From NCBI GenBank assembly GCA_034440615.1, contig JAOTOM010004787.1, positions 275,001-339,000 on the forward strand: a stretch of 64,000 nucleotides of DNA, in the 5' to 3' direction. Each line of letters opens with the position of its first letter. The stretch's first letter is position 1. This document shows positions 49,170 to 62,119 of the stretch, one piece after another. The translations under genes were made by a program, and so were the position numbers. Below the pieces are notes generated by a model, which was given only the letters and a program-made list of their open reading frames with translations, had not been told where the DNA came from and did not search any database. The DNA comes from Ashinkailepas kermadecensis. Lineage: Eukaryota > Arthropoda > Thecostraca > Neolepadidae.

Positions 49170-50478
49170 ATTTGACAACAGTAGCGTTGATAATTTAAGT
49201 GTCTTCAAACGGGCCAGGGTTTGCGGACGTCGCACCATTCGAGAGGTGAAGTGTGAGTACGTCGGAAAATTAAGTCGTAAAGCTCCTACCTCGGAGGTTT
49301 GGTCACGTATTAAATTAATAGCCGAACAGTTCAGCTCTGCCCCCGTTACCAGCATTACAAATGAGAGGCCGAACCATTGCCCACCAATTTGATGTTGCTG
49401 AAGAGATCGGTAAAACTTAGCTGTGGATATCGCTTTAGCCCTGAATTCCATCGATACAAAGGCCACGGTGAGGCTTCGGCAGTGAATTTTCAACATCTCT
49501 TCGGATGTTCAGAAGCTCAACAACTCTTATAACCAACCGTTTACTGTGCACGGGATCGAGACCACAAATATATCACTCCGTAGCGTCTCTGAGGGTAGGA
49601 TCGTCACTGTAGCTTATTTCGGTGCCATCTCCCTTTCAGTGGTATAGCTGTGCTATTGAAACTTTTGAATTACATATGGACAAACGGTCACCTCCAATCA
49701 TCATGGATAAATTAGATCGTGGTCCTTACACTTAAAAGGAACCACTTCATTATAAACCGATATCTTTGGGATGTTCCATGCCCAAGTTGTTAGAGGAAAT
49801 GATCCACGTGAGGCTCTCCTGTTTTTTACAATCACCACATTTACTGACGACTCATCAGTGTGGTTTTAGAGAAAAAAAAACTCGAGCACTATTGATCATA
49901 TTTGAACATTAAATACAAAAGTGCGCATGGCTTTTCAAGCAAAGTATGACGTTGGAGCGGTGTTTTTATATCGATAAGACAAAGTATGACGTTGGAGCGG
50001 TGTTTTTATATCGATAAGACATACGACGCGACATGGCGTCACTGAATTCTTGCTAAACGTTCTAGATACGGAATACGTGAACCAATGGGTACTTTCTCCC
50101 AAAACTTCTTTTCTGACCGATACATCCGTATGCGGGTTGGAAGAATATATTCAAGCATAGTAAAGCTTACGAACGGAATTCCACAGGGAAGCTTTTTAAG
50201 TATAGCTCTGTTCTCAATCATGATTAATGACATTTGTGTGGCATGACCAAAGCAAATACATGAATCACTGCATGAAGACGACTTTGCCAGCTGGACTCAA
50301 GCATCTATCTCTTGAACCCTAGAACGACAATTTCAGATGACTGTAACAGAGCTCGAGATATAGAGTATCCTCAATGGTTTTAGATTATCTACAGCAAAAG
50401 CAGTTGCACCGCATTTCTTCCGTCGTGACCGGGCGGGTGGAGAAATTGATTTAATGCTTTACAGACAGCTCGTGCAAC
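49170..50478 (+). pseudogene. decayed LINE 4 ORF2 (Jockey/I-like reverse transcriptase)
   Basis: A pre-RT linker reads FKRARVCGRRTIREVK then SEVWSRIKLIAEQFSS near 49,200-49,340. RT blocks follow: HYKPISLGCSMPKLLEEMIH near 49,740, LLTTHQCGFRE near 49,845, DKTYDATWRH then ILAKRSRYGI near 50,010-50,070, and KLTNGIPQGSFLSIALFSIM near 50,162. The catalytic YADD is decayed to HEDDFASWT near 50,275. The last readable piece, LYRQLVQ, ends where copy 2 of the hAT-like element begins. A 40-bp exact tandem duplication (49,941-50,020) and many stops show long decay. Confidence 0.75.
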
Positions 50479-50689
50479 CAAGGGCGTCGCCACCGGGGGG
50501 CAGGGGTGGGGGGGCAGTCGCCCCCCCCTGCCGTGAAACTGGGGCCCCCCCCTGAAATTTGAGGAGGCCCCTATCCGCAAATGCACAGCAAGAAAGGTGA
50601 GCAAGGAGGCCGACGGGACAGAATATCATGCTGTCAATGAGGCCTCAAGACTGACGAGGCCACCAGGAAATATAATCAGGTCTCTATAA

Positions 50690-52230
50690 TAGACGTAGAA
50701 CAGAGATTGGGAGGAGGCCCCCAGGACGAAAAGGAGGCCCCATGACGAAAAGGAGGCCCCAAGACGTAGAACAGAGATTGGAAGGAGGCCTCCAGGACGA
50801 AAAGGAGGCCCCGGGACGAAAAGGAGGCCCCCAGGACGAAAAGGAGGCCCAAAGACGTAGAACAGCGATTAGGAGGAGGCCCCCAGGACGAAAAGGAGGC
50901 CTCCAGGACGAAAAGGAGACCACATGACGAAAAGGATGCACCCAAGGACGAAAAGGAGGCCCCAAGACGTAGAACAGAGATTGGGAGGATGCCCCCCAGG
51001 ACGAAAAGGAGGCCCCCGGGACGAAAAGGAGGCCCCCGGGACGAAAAAGGAGGCCACAGGACGAAAGGGAGGCACCAAGACGTAGAACAGAGATTGGGAG
51101 GAGGCCCCCGGACGAAAGGGCCCCAGGACGAAAAGGAGACCCACGGACGAAAAGGAGGCCCCAAGACGTAGAACAGAGATTGGGAGGAGGCCTCCAGGAC
51201 GAAAAGGAGGCCCCCCGGGACGAAAAGGAGGCCCCAGGACGAAAAGGAAGGCACCAAGACGTAGAACAGAGATTGGGAGGAGGCCCCAGGACGAAAAGGA
51301 GGCCCCCGGGACGAAAAGGAGGCCCAGGACAAAAAGGAAGGCACCAAGACGTAGAACAGAGATTGGGAGGAGGCCCCAGGACGAAAAGGAGGCCCCCAGG
51401 ACGAAAAGGAGGCTCCCAGGACGAAAAGGAGGCCCCCAGGACGAAAGACGCAGTCCATGCGCCCCTACATTCCAACAATCAACCAACCAACCCCAGTACC
51501 AAGAGGATGCACCAAAAGACGAAAAGGATGCCCCCAAGACGTAGAACAGAGATTTGGATGAGGTCCCCAGGACGAAAAAGGAGGCCCCCAGTACGAAAAG
51601 GAGGCCCCTAAGACGTAGAACAGAGATTGTGAGGTGGCCCCCAGGACGAAAAGGTGGCCCCCAGGACGAAAAGGTGGCCCCCAGGACGAAAAGGATGCCC
51701 CAGAAGGCAAAGGAAGCCCCCAAGACGTAGAACAGAGATGGGGATGAGGTCCCCAGGACGAAAAGGGAGGCCCCCAGGACGAAAAGGAGGCCACCAGGAC
51801 GAAAAGGAGGCCCCTAAGACGTAGAACAGAGATTGTGAGGTGGCCCCCAGGACGAAAAGGAGGCCCCCAGGACGAAAAGGATGCCCCAGAAAGCAAAGGA
51901 AGCCCCCAAGACGTAGAACAGAGATTGGGATGAGGTCCCCAGGACGAAAAGGAGGCCCCCAGGACGAAAAGGAGGCCACCAGGACGAAAAGGAGGCCCCA
52001 AAGACGTAGAACAGAGATTGTGAGGTGGTCCCCAGGACGAAAAGGAGGCCCCCAGGACGAAAAGGATGCCCCAGAAAGCAAAGGCCCCTAGGACGTGAAA
52101 AAAGGAGGCCACCCAAGGACGAAAAGGAGGCCCCTAAGACGTAGAACAGAGATTGTAAGGTAGCCCCCAGGACGAAAAGGAGGCCCCCAGGACGAAAAGG
52201 AGGACCCCAGCACGAAAAGATTGAGGGAGG
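50690..52230 (+). repeat. tandem core of copy 2: 19-20 bp unit with spacer higher order
   Basis: The basic unit is aggacgaaaaggaggccccc. Every two to five units a spacer aagacgtagaacagagattg with ggaggagg occurs, about 14 times in all, so the array has a compound higher-order repeat. Confidence 0.9.
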
Positions 52231-55200
52231 CCCTCAGGACGGAAAGGATGTCACCGAGACGGGCAAGAAGCCACCCAGCTTAGTCGAAAAGGCTTCCGAT
52301 GGGTGGCAGGGTATTCTTAAGTTGGAAAACGAGGCCCCAAGACGGAAGAGGATGCCCCTGCAATATAAAATTAAGACCTAATAGGGCAGACTTCTCCGGA
52401 CGCAATAGGGGCCCCAAAACGGATAAGAAGGTCTCCGCAGGAATGAGAGAAGGCCACCGAGACCAGCCAGATGAGGCCCATATTTTGGAAGAGGAGGAAC
52501 CTGGAAAAGAAAATCTAGGACTAGGACGCAAAAGCACCCTGTTAAGAGGATAATGAGGCTCCAGACACAGATAAGGAGGCCCCCCCATGACGTGAGAGGA
52601 GGCCCCTAATTTGAAAAAGGAGTCACCTAGGGGAGGGTAGGAGTCCCCAGAAATCAAGAGTGTCAAAAATGGCACGGAGGCAACCAGGATTGCAAAGGAG
52701 GCCCCAACACCGGAAAGGAGGCCCCAGAATATGAGAGGAGGCCCTTAGACGGAAAAGGAAGCCATTGGATATGAGATGAGGTTTCGGAGACGCAAAAGCT
52801 GGCCCCAAACGGGTGAGGTTCCACCGAGATAGAAAAGGATGATCCAGAGACGTGGCAGGAGGCACCTAATTCGGAAGAGAACGACACAAGATTGGAAATG
52901 AGACCCCATGATGAACGAGGAGGCCCTTAAAATAGGAGAGAAAGGCCATTGGATACGAGAGATGGCTCCCAAGCGGAAAAGAAGGCTCGAAGACGGATAA
53001 GAAGGTCCCCGGGAAATAACAAGGCCACTAAGATAGGAAAGGTTGCCAGTAATTTGGCAGAGGAGGCGCCTGGGAGAAAAGAGGAGTCCACCAGAAGATA
53101 AGAGACCACCCCTAAGATGGGTAAAGATCGAATCCAGAGCGCAGAGCAGGAGAACGCAGAGCAGAAGGCCCCCAAGACGTGAGAGGAGGCCCCTAATTTG
53201 AAAAAGAAGGCCTCTAGAAGAGAAATTAGGAACCTGCCGGACTCGAGAAGGAGTAGGTCTCCAGGACCAAATCAGGACCCGAAGACTGGAAAGAGTTCCC
53301 AGGAAATGAGAGGAGGCCCTTAAGATGGGAGTGATAGCAGGTATGGAAGGAGGTGAGGTTTCCAAAATTGAAGATCCCTCAAGACGGGTAAGGCTTTGCC
53401 AGGATAAAGGAGGAGGCACACGAGGCGTGGCAAGAGGCCCCTAATTTGGCAGGGAATGCCCCTCGAAGATGAGAGGAAGCCCCATGCCATGTTAAAGGGG
53501 CCCCAGAATGCAAGAGGAGGCCCTCCCAGACGGGAGAGGAGGACCATTGAATATGGAGGAGGGTAGGACACACAAGGAGACATCGAAAACCGATAAAAAG
53601 GCTCCAGGAAATGAGACGACGCGACAGGAGGTCTATAATATGCAAGAAGAACCCCCTAAGAAGTAGTACGAGTCGAGTCTGGGTATCTTAAAATCACGAT
53701 ATGGGCCCCAAAAGATCCGGCCGGGGCCCCCGCAAATTACGCTGAGCCTGGGGTACCAAAAATTCACGCCCGGACCACGAAAATCATGCCAGGGGCATAA
53801 CAGGTCGTACCGTGCCCCAACAGTCTCATTGGGACCAAAATAAATGAAGCCGGAACAACGAAGAACAATCCGGACATGGATAATCACTCTGGGGGCCCAA
53901 CAATGACGCCAAAAGCCTCCAAAACGCATTGGACCCCCAAAAAGTGTCGAGGCCGCTATAGCTCGCGCTAGGGATCCAAGAAAATGACGTCGGGGACCAG
54001 AAGATCACATTGGACCCAAAAAAGTCGCGTCGCAGCCCTTGCAAATCCCACTGGAGGCCCAGAAGGTCGCGCCGGGGCCCCAAAAGTTGCAGCTGCCCCC
54101 AAAATCAATTTTAACCGGAATGTCACTCTGGGACAAAAAAAACTCCTTCAGTGGCCGCAGTGCTATATCAAAGGGGCAAATGCCCCCTCCATCCTGAGAG
54201 GGATAAGCTCCCAAGAATCGTGTCGGGGCCTCAAAAATCGCGCTGGTGCCACCAAAATTCGCGTCGGTCCACCAGAATTCGCGTATGGGTCTCCAAATAA
54301 ATACGGCGAGCCCCGGAAAACTCGCTCCGAGGCCCGAAAAATTGCGACAGGAACCGCCAAAATCGCGTTGGGGCCACAGCTAAATACAACGCATCGCACA
54401 AACTCGAACCGGGCTCCCCAAATATCGCGCTTGGGACCCACAATTCCCATCGGTAGTCCCGTCGAGGCTCTAAAAAATTGCCGTCTAGGGCCACACGTAA
54501 GCACAGTGTGACCACAAACACAAACACAAATCAAGCTGGAGCCCTTCAAAATAAGGATGGATTCCAACAACTAAATGTCCAGGTAAAAAAATGGCTCTGC
54601 AGCACCGAACATATTATCAGATGCCTTCACAAATTGCGTACGGCACCGAAAAACAAACCGGATCTCGATCAATCGAGGTGGGATACAAAAACATGGCGCC
54701 AAGGGCTCGATAAATCAGGCGGGGACTCGGACTTTAAAAAAAAATCCGAAAAGTTTCACAAAATCGTATTGAGCCCAGAAAACTGGGGTTGGGTATCCGG
54801 AACCACGCGCCTGGGTGCGATAAGCCACTCTGGGACCTAGAAACATCGTACCGAAGCCCCAAAATTGTACTTGGGCCCCACAAGTGTGCGTCAGAAGCCC
54901 AAAATAAACACATCGGGACCCTAAGAGCACAACGGGGGCCGAAAATACAACTGACCCTCCAAAGCGCACAGTCTCACAAAAAGCGACAGGGCTCCAACAC
55001 ATGCGTTGCAGCCATAGATATACATACCGGGAGGTCTAAAAAATACACCGGAAGCTCTCAAGGCACACAGGGGTCATGATAACGCACAATACCCTGAAAA
55101 GGTGGCTGGGGCCGCAAAAGGCAACATGGTTCCAAAGCAAACAAAAAGACCGGCGCTAAATAAACACATCGGGATCTTCGAAAACGCCCTGACACGTCAA

Positions 55201-55270
55201 AAAAAATCCTCGGTGCACAAAAATTCAACAAAGCCTAAAACGAGCAGGGGGTTCGAAAATGCTTTAGGCC
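52231..55270. repeat. degenerate minisatellite interior of copy 2
   Basis: Parallels 30,541-33,400 of copy 1 in order and wording (gaggcccctaa motifs, then tcgcg and ggcccc motifs). Confidence 0.65.
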
Positions 55271-55739
55271 CCTAACAAAAATGGATTGGAGCCATAATAC
55301 ACAATCATAGACCAAGAAAGACGCAACGAGTCCAAAAAAGAACGCCGAGGCTTGGCCTCGGTTCGGTATCCAATCTGGGAGGATAGCAGCAAAGATATGA
55401 AGTGCATCAAAGCTCAGCGGAAACCGCATTTCATAACTACCAGAAAATGTGGGAAGTAGGAAACTAATGATCGAATTTAATCAATCGACTTTTCGAAGCG
55501 AACGCCCATGCGAATCATTCCATCACGCCAAATATGGCGCAAGTCTATCATGTGGCAGCAATTAGCAAAACGCAGAAGGCCTAGCAGAAACCATAGCATC
55601 GCACGAAGTGTGGCGAATGCACCGAATACGAAAAATGGGTGTGCACGTGCACTGACGTTGCCGTCGTGGCGACCGGGTGCTATGAACTGGAATGCCTGAA
55701 ATTGTAAAATTTTGTATTTTAAAGTGGTGGGTAATACAT

Positions 55740-56535
55740 TTTACTTTGAAGTTATGGGCCTAATACATCTTCTAAACCCGGCTCGTTTTAGGGCCTTGTT
55801 GTGTTTTTTTGTGCACCGAGTATTTTTTTACGTGTCGGGGCGTTTTCGAAGATCCCGATGTGTTTATCTAGCTTCCGGTCGTTTTGTACGTTTTGGAACC
55901 ATGTTGCATTTTGTGGCCCCAGCCTCTTTTCCAGGCCCTTGTGCGTTCTCATGGCCCCTGTGCGCCTTGCCAGCTTGCAATGTATTTTTCTTAGAGCTCC
56001 CGGTATGTTTATTTAGGGCTGCAACGCATGTTTTAAGGCCCTATCGCTTTTTGGGAGACTCTGTGCGCTTTGGAGGGTGAGTTGTACTTTCTGGCACCGT
56101 TGTACTCTTAGGGTCCCGCTGTGTATATTTGGGGCTTCTGACGAACATTTGTAGGGCACCAGTATGATTTTGGGGCTTCGGTGCGATTTTTTCTGGGTCC
56201 CAGCGCGACTTATCGCGACCAGGCGCGTGGTTCCGGAGACCCAACGCCAGCTTTCTGGGCTCAACGCGATTTTTGTGGATCTTTTCCCTTTTTTTTTAAA
56301 GTCCGAATCCCGGCCTGATTTTTCGAACCTCTGACGCCATGTTTTTGTATCCCACCTCGATTTTCGAGATCCGGTATGCTTTTCGGTGTCATACGCAATT
56401 TTTGAAGGCATCTGAGAAAAAAATGTTCGGTGCAACAGAGCCATTTTCCTGACCCGGACATTTATTTGTTGGAATCTCTCCTTTTTTGGAGGGCTCCAGC
56501 TTGATTTTTGGGATACCGATCCGGGTTTGTGGTAT
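55740..56535 (-). repeat. inverted duplication of copy 2 interior
   Basis: This stretch is the reverse complement of about 54,530-55,310 in the same element; for example, ttcgaagatcccgatgtgtt here mirrors aacacatcgggatcttcgaa near 55,165. It is missing from copy 1, where the flanking texts meet near 33,810. The arms are about 780 bp with a roughly 430-bp spacer. Confidence 0.85.
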
Positions 56536-57806
56536 AGGTGTAATTTCAGCAGTGTGAGGTAACTTATCAAGGGATACCAAAATAAAACCTTAGAACTGAG
56601 TGGTAGAGTTAGGGTTGAAATCCGACCAATCAGAAACCATAGTGGTAGATTAGGCCCCTCCACAGGACAATTTAGTTGATGACTAATTATATTATTTCGA
56701 AATGTACCCTTTGACAAAATAGCGGTCGAAATCCAAGTTTGACTTTTTAATGGGCGTAGGTGCCCCCCCCCCCCCCTGCAAATCCGTTTGCCCCCTCCTG
56801 CTTGACGCAAATATAGGTACTCCACTGGTCCCTCAATAATTTTCCGAAACATACGCCCATGGGGAAAAGCCAACATTGAGGGGACAAATTACCCCTCATA
56901 AGCATACAATACAACATCCATGCCCCATATGAAATGGGATGAATGCTGTTTTTAAATGCATTTTTTTCCAACAAACTTCTTTTCTGTTATCACAGCCTGC
57001 ATGATTAGAGCTTCCCAGCTTCCATACCTTCTCAACGTCATTTACAAAACGGTACAGCACAGCGAAAACGATGGGCGTGACGGCGTGAAATTTGAAGGCT
57101 TGGATTATGTACGTACTGACATTGTTGCATTGTTGCATTGTCATTTATGCATTGGTGTTCAATGCTTGTTCTTGCCGTGAATTTATTCGCTGAGGATATA
57201 TTTTAGCTCGTGTGACAGTTGCCTTGCAGCCAGCACCAAATGTTATGAAAATAAACAAATTCCTAAGAGGACGCTAAAAAAAACCAATGCAATCCACTTC
57301 TCGTTGTCACCTTTACAAATTGTCGTCCTTGGACTGAGAAATGGTCATTCAAGCTTTGCTTATGACATCAAGCTGGTGGGAATAAATAACAGTAGTGATG
57401 AATCTAGCTATATTCAGTTAGACTTGGAGGACTTAAAAGTGGGTTGATCAATGGCAGATATTGTAAGATATGCTTAGCACCAGCCCCGCCAGCTCGTTGC
57501 AATCTAGAGGCCAGCGGGAAGATTCGAGAAAGCATTGAGACGATGGTTTGTTTTGGCACTTATGTATTTTCCAAATATTACTTATTTATACCCTGGTATG
57601 ACCCAGTTTTCAGCGAAAATGATTAGTGCTATTGCGTTTTGAGTAAATGATGCACCATGCCAAGAACAAACAAAAACCAATATGAAATCATGTTCCCCAT
57701 CCTCGAACCATAGTATAAGAGCCTAAAAACAATATGAGACCCTAACACAATGGAGGCCCCCTTTCGACCTTGCCCCCCCTGGAAGAATTTCGTGGCGACG
57801 CCACTG

Positions 57807-58262
57807 AGTACTGTTCTTCTGCCTCCGTCCTGGTCTGCGCCTGCTAATGCACCATGTATGTTGACGCGCCTCCCGCATCTATTCGAGAGGTCAATGATAT
57901 GTGCTGCGGCTAATGTTGTGATCCAGATGTACTAGTTTTTTCAGGCTGCTGCCTCTTTTAGGTTAGGCACTTCGGCCTCCTCAGGCCATTTCGTGCCGAC
58001 TAGTTGGTCCTTGCTCAATAAACCAGAAAACTGTCAGTTTTAAATTTAAAACCAAAAGGTCCAAGGCCAATAGCACGCCTCCGGTACGAAGCCAACTCTA
58101 AAAGCCTTAGATAGGCGTCACAAGCGCCACAAAAAAAGCACACAAATGCTACTTCAACACGAAAGAAAAGGAAGATAATAGAAAAACAGAAGAAAAGCCA
58201 AAACGCCACCCAACCCCAAACCAAAGCCCGCCCCTACCAAAAAAAAACAAAAAAAAAAAAAA
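57807..58262 (+). other. possible LINE 4 3' remainder with A-rich tail
   Basis: The text aggcacttcggcctcctcag and following bases, then an A-rich end near 58,240-58,262, look like a LINE 3' UTR. It does not continue the ORF2 frame broken at 50,478, so a deletion must be assumed if the pieces belong together. Confidence 0.3.
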
Positions 58263-59099
58263 CCCCAAAAACCACTTTGAGTTTCGAAAAAACCACAAAG
58301 GTACGGATAGGCCGGTCCCAAGGTTGGAAAACCCTAAAAAACGGAAGGGGTTGGGGGGGTGGTTGCCGAACTGGCCATTGCAGTGTGAATTACCGTATCG
58401 GCTGTCAGTGTGGGTCTGCACTGTACCGGCTGGCAGGGTAAGCCGTAAGACACCTCACGTGTCACGTGTGACACCGTATTGACTCTGTGGCTTACAGTAC
58501 TGACCATTGGAAATCCGGGGGAGCAGGAGTGGGGCGCTCTCCCCTTCGGGATCGAAATACCTTCTTGAGGATATAAAGGTAAAGACCACCCCGCCCGTTG
58601 CCGGTAAGCTGTTTTTTTCTTCTGGTGAAAACGTTTTGTTCGAGAACCAAGGAGAAGTCCTGTCATCCAACTTAGCAAGCTTCGTCCTGAAAATAACAAC
58701 GAACCCTAGCCCCGCCACACGAGGAGGAGCTTCGCACATCCTTCCACTTCTGAGTGAACTAGTGGTGGGAGCCCTGGGCTATGAGTGCAGCTAGCGGGAG
58801 GACGGAGGTATTAGTCCCCCAATGGGCGCAGTTAGCGTGGGCGGCGCCACTTTCACTGAAAAACTGTGCCCATGCACGATGTTCGAGTGAATCCTCTTAG
58901 TGCAAAAGACGCCCACCCAGGGGCACTGGAGTGTACAACTGAAGTTTTATCTGTCAGAAGCGCCCCACCGGGGAAATGGTGCCCCTGAAAATTGTCCCAC
59001 CACTTTTCCTGTCGCTCCTACGTTCCTGATATGGGTTCACAGTGTGCAGTACCGTACCGTACTGGCTGGCAATGCCGGGATGCAGACGATGCGACTGAC
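58263..59099. other. no gene recognised
   Basis: Possibly intronic sequence of the receptor gene. An open frame at 58,507-58,794 has no recognisable domain. Confidence 0.35.
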
Positions 59100-59233
59100 G
59101 TCGACGGCTGCCCCGTAGTCGCGTGCCGGGCGCCGCCAGTTTGTTGCAGAACGGCGTTTGGCAGCAGAACACGCTGGGTGGCCAGTCGCTGCCGACGGCC
59201 GGCAGGCTCTCACACAGCAGCGACGTCTTGCTC
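59100..59233 (-). CDS. putative TGF-beta-family receptor exon M: end of three-finger ectodomain
   Basis: On the minus strand an acceptor (cccgctgtctgacctcag) at 59,234 is followed by 134 nt encoding R-SKTSLLCESLPAVG, a short linker and SVFCCQTPFCNKLAAPG. The CCx4CN motif is the hallmark that closes the three-finger ectodomain in type I and II TGF-beta, BMP and activin receptors and in BAMBI. Its first base completes the codon left open by exon A (phase 2), giving GCV-R-SKT across the join. A weaker donor CGAC|GTCAGT at 59,100/59,099 ends it in phase 1. The exon is GC-rich with high GC3, unlike the repeats around it. It would bind a ligand outside the cell. Confidence 0.6.
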
Positions 59234-59567
59234 CTGAGGTCAGACAGCGGGCTAACGCCACCGGAGGCGCGCGGCACAGCGCCGCGTCTCCCGCCCCACT
59301 GCACCAAACGTTGATGATCAACCGGCGAGCAATTCAAGCTACATAGTGATCTGGGCTGTGGATGAGCTGGAATCACCGCATATGTAATACTACCTCGTGC
59401 TACTGACTTAAGTTATCAGGGCTACACTACTTCAGGGTACGGACACGCTTAATACATTTCCACTTGGTAGTAGGTGCTCCAGAAATGCTCGCTAAATTCG
59501 AGCATTTCTGTAGCGTAGACAATATTGCTCATGAAAATGAAAAAGAGAGGGCCAGATCATTGTGGGG

Positions 59568-59807
<240 letters not shown>

Positions 59808-59875
59808 ATGAAGGGGACGGCGATGAGAATGAGTGGAAGGAGGAGGAGAGAAAGATGGTAAGGGATGCTGGTGGT

Positions 59876-60040
59876 TATTGGTTTTACGACACTTCGACCG
59901 TTGAGTCATGTAGCGTCGCCAATCTCTCACGCCGATTGGCCGCGGGTGAAGAGTAGCGGCAGGCGAGACTCGAACCCACAATGTCTCGATTATGAGGCTG
60001 GCAGCTTACACCCAGACTACTCACCTAGACACCTAGACCC
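59876..60040 (-). mobile_element. SINE 2 with tRNA-Met-like head
   Basis: On the minus strand a tRNA-like head lies at about 60,025-59,961, with B box GGGTTCGAGTCTC and anticodon loop CTCATAA giving CAT (Met). The body (59,950 down to 59,882) shares tagcgtcgccaatctctcac and gccgattggccgcgggtg with SINE 1 at 5.5 kb. A 9-bp direct duplication (cacctagac) is at the head end. No clear long flanking duplication was found. Confidence 0.7.
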
Positions 60041-60811
60041 CGAGAGGAAAAGGGAAAGGAGGGAAAAAATACAACGCCCGCCGACCTCGAGACTAATGCG
60101 GGTTGGCCAGCCATTTTTCCGCTGCAGACGAGCGCCATCTGACCGCGCTTATTCTGATCAAGCCTCTGTGGCAGGGAAGATTGAAGCAGGCGAATATGGA
60201 GCATGTATGAGCGAATATGAGGCAACAGTCACCAATAAACTTACCAAGGTCTACCAGACCACTCAACACTAACAACATCGAAATGACGATTGACCAATCT
60301 GTGCGTTCCAGATGACACACTATCGTACACTTTGTGGGAAAATCTCAAGCTGGAAGTCCAAGGGGTGATGAAAGTATGATTAATTCGTAAGTTCCAGTTA
60401 CCTATGGCTATCTTGCGGTGACGGTGTGGAAGAAACAATCCCACATGCATGGATTACAGATAACTAACAGGTCTGCAGTGGTGAAACCAGAGCAGGGAAG
60501 GATACAGGAGGGCACTGGGGGTGGGGTGGGGGGCGGATGTGCACTCCTCCCACCCTCATGAAAAGGTGGCACCAATCTGCCCGGAAACAGGCGCTCCTCC
60601 CGGAGAATCTCGAGCGCACCCCCACTTGCCTCCACCAGATAAACTGATATTTTTAGCCAAAGGCTCTCCTCTCATAGGAAAATGCGCCCGTTCAGTACGC
60701 ACGAGGGCATACACCCGTCAGCGAATTTTCAGCTGAAGACCCTTCAGGGACTTTCGCAGGGACCCGCCGGATGAGCTTCATCAGAAAACAACGTTCGATT
60801 ATATTCATAGT

Positions 60812-60817
<6 letters not shown>
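60041..60817. other. no gene recognised
   Basis: Includes a G-rich stretch near 60,505-60,540. Nothing else is identified. Confidence 0.4.

Positions 60818-60860
<43 letters not shown>
60818..60860. repeat. (TA)n microsatellite
   Basis: A pure AT run directly next to the left end of the small foldback element. Confidence 0.95.
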
Positions 60861-60864
<4 letters not shown>

Positions 60865-60870
60865 TTTAAT

Positions 60871-62098
60871 ATTCGTATTCAAATACGCATTGGCGCCACA
60901 TCCAATTGAGCTTAACCTTATCCACGATATTCTACATCACCATCCTAGATGAACCCTAGTTCCGTTTTTCGTCACACCGCTGCATTTGACTTCCAGAGGT
61001 CACCAAAGGTCAAATTGATAAATTTTGAGCCTCCTGTAATTTTCCCCCTACTTGGCCTAGAAACACGTGGTTAGCACAGACATACCTCCACGGGCTACTC
61101 CTTCGTTGCAACCCGAAATTTGACCTGCCAAAGTCACAGGTCAAGCTCAAGTCATAAATTGGGTCATTTCCAGCGCTCATTGCACCCCCTACAAATCGCA
61201 GTCAAACGAAAGCTAGAGGAATGCAACTTCCACCAAGACACAAGTACTGGGGCGAACAAACGTCACAACAGGGTATTTTTGTCGCTGTTCTCAGGTCACG
61301 ATTTTCGCCCAAATTCCCCATGCAAAACATCACGGCCAGTACGCTGCCTTCAGGTGCGCCTACTGAAATTCCGCTGAAATCCTCACAGAATATCTCTCAT
61401 GCCAATACTAAGAAATCCCAAGCTCAATTTTTCGTCACACCGCAACGTTTAACCTCCAGAGGTCACCAAAGGTTCAGCGTGTAAATTTTGCGCACTAACA
61501 TTTTTCCTAACTGATCTAGAAACACGGTATCAATGCAGACATACTCCCCACAGCCTACTCTTTCGTCACAACCTGACCTCTCTAAGTCACAGAACACGGT
61601 TACACTCAACTAAGGTCACAAATTGTCATGCTGGAGAACTTTGGGGGAAAATCGTAACCTTAGACCAGCGAGTACGGCTTAGACAGAAAAATGGCATGTT
61701 TTGGCGTTTTTCAGTCCTAGTGCTTGAATTGTAGCGGAAGTTGCATTCCTTTAGCTCAGTTCGGCTGCGGTTTAGAAGGGAAAGAACATGCTCGCTTGAA
61801 ATGGCCAAGCTGATGCCTTGAGCTTGACCTGCGACCTTGAGAGGTTAAACTTTGGGTTGTGACGAAAGAGTAACCTGTGTTGAGTATGCCTGCTTGAATC
61901 CCGTGTTTCTAGGCCATTTATGGGAAAAGTTGCTGAGGGTGCAACATTTACAAACTTGACCTTTGTTGACCTCTGGAGGTCAAACGCTGCGGTGTGACGA
62001 AAAACGGAATTATGGTTCGTCTAGGGTGGTGATGTAGAATATTGTGGATAAGTTTAAGCTCAATCGGATGTGACGCCAATGCGTATTTGAATACAAAT
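60871..62098. mobile_element. small foldback element, 1.23 kb
   Basis: The left end attcgtattcaaatacgcat continues with tggcgccacatccaattgag. The right end is its near-perfect complement, ending at 62,098. The arms carry repeated blocks with ttcgtcacaccgc, cagaggtcaccaaaggtca and ctagaaacacg; two blocks lie in the left arm (60,960 and 61,430) and inverted ones in the right (61,560-62,010). The terminal text attcgtattca and a following ccgattg also occur at the ends of the 8.7-kb foldback element. No protein is encoded. Confidence 0.72.
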
Positions 62099-62119
62099 TA
62101 CGTGGTTTTGATGCAGCTC

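Larger units (their letters stand above)
50479..57806. mobile_element. non-autonomous hAT-like element, copy 2 (7.3 kb)
   Basis: The left terminus (caagggcgtcgccaccgg) and the right terminus (cgtggcgacgccactg) are the same as in copy 1, and so is the order of internal regions. No 8-bp duplication is seen (cgtgcaac left, agtactgt right), so the flank has been rearranged or one end is replaced. The tandem core has a different unit from that of copy 1, and a large inverted duplication is inserted at 55.74-56.53 kb. No transposase is present. Confidence 0.78.
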
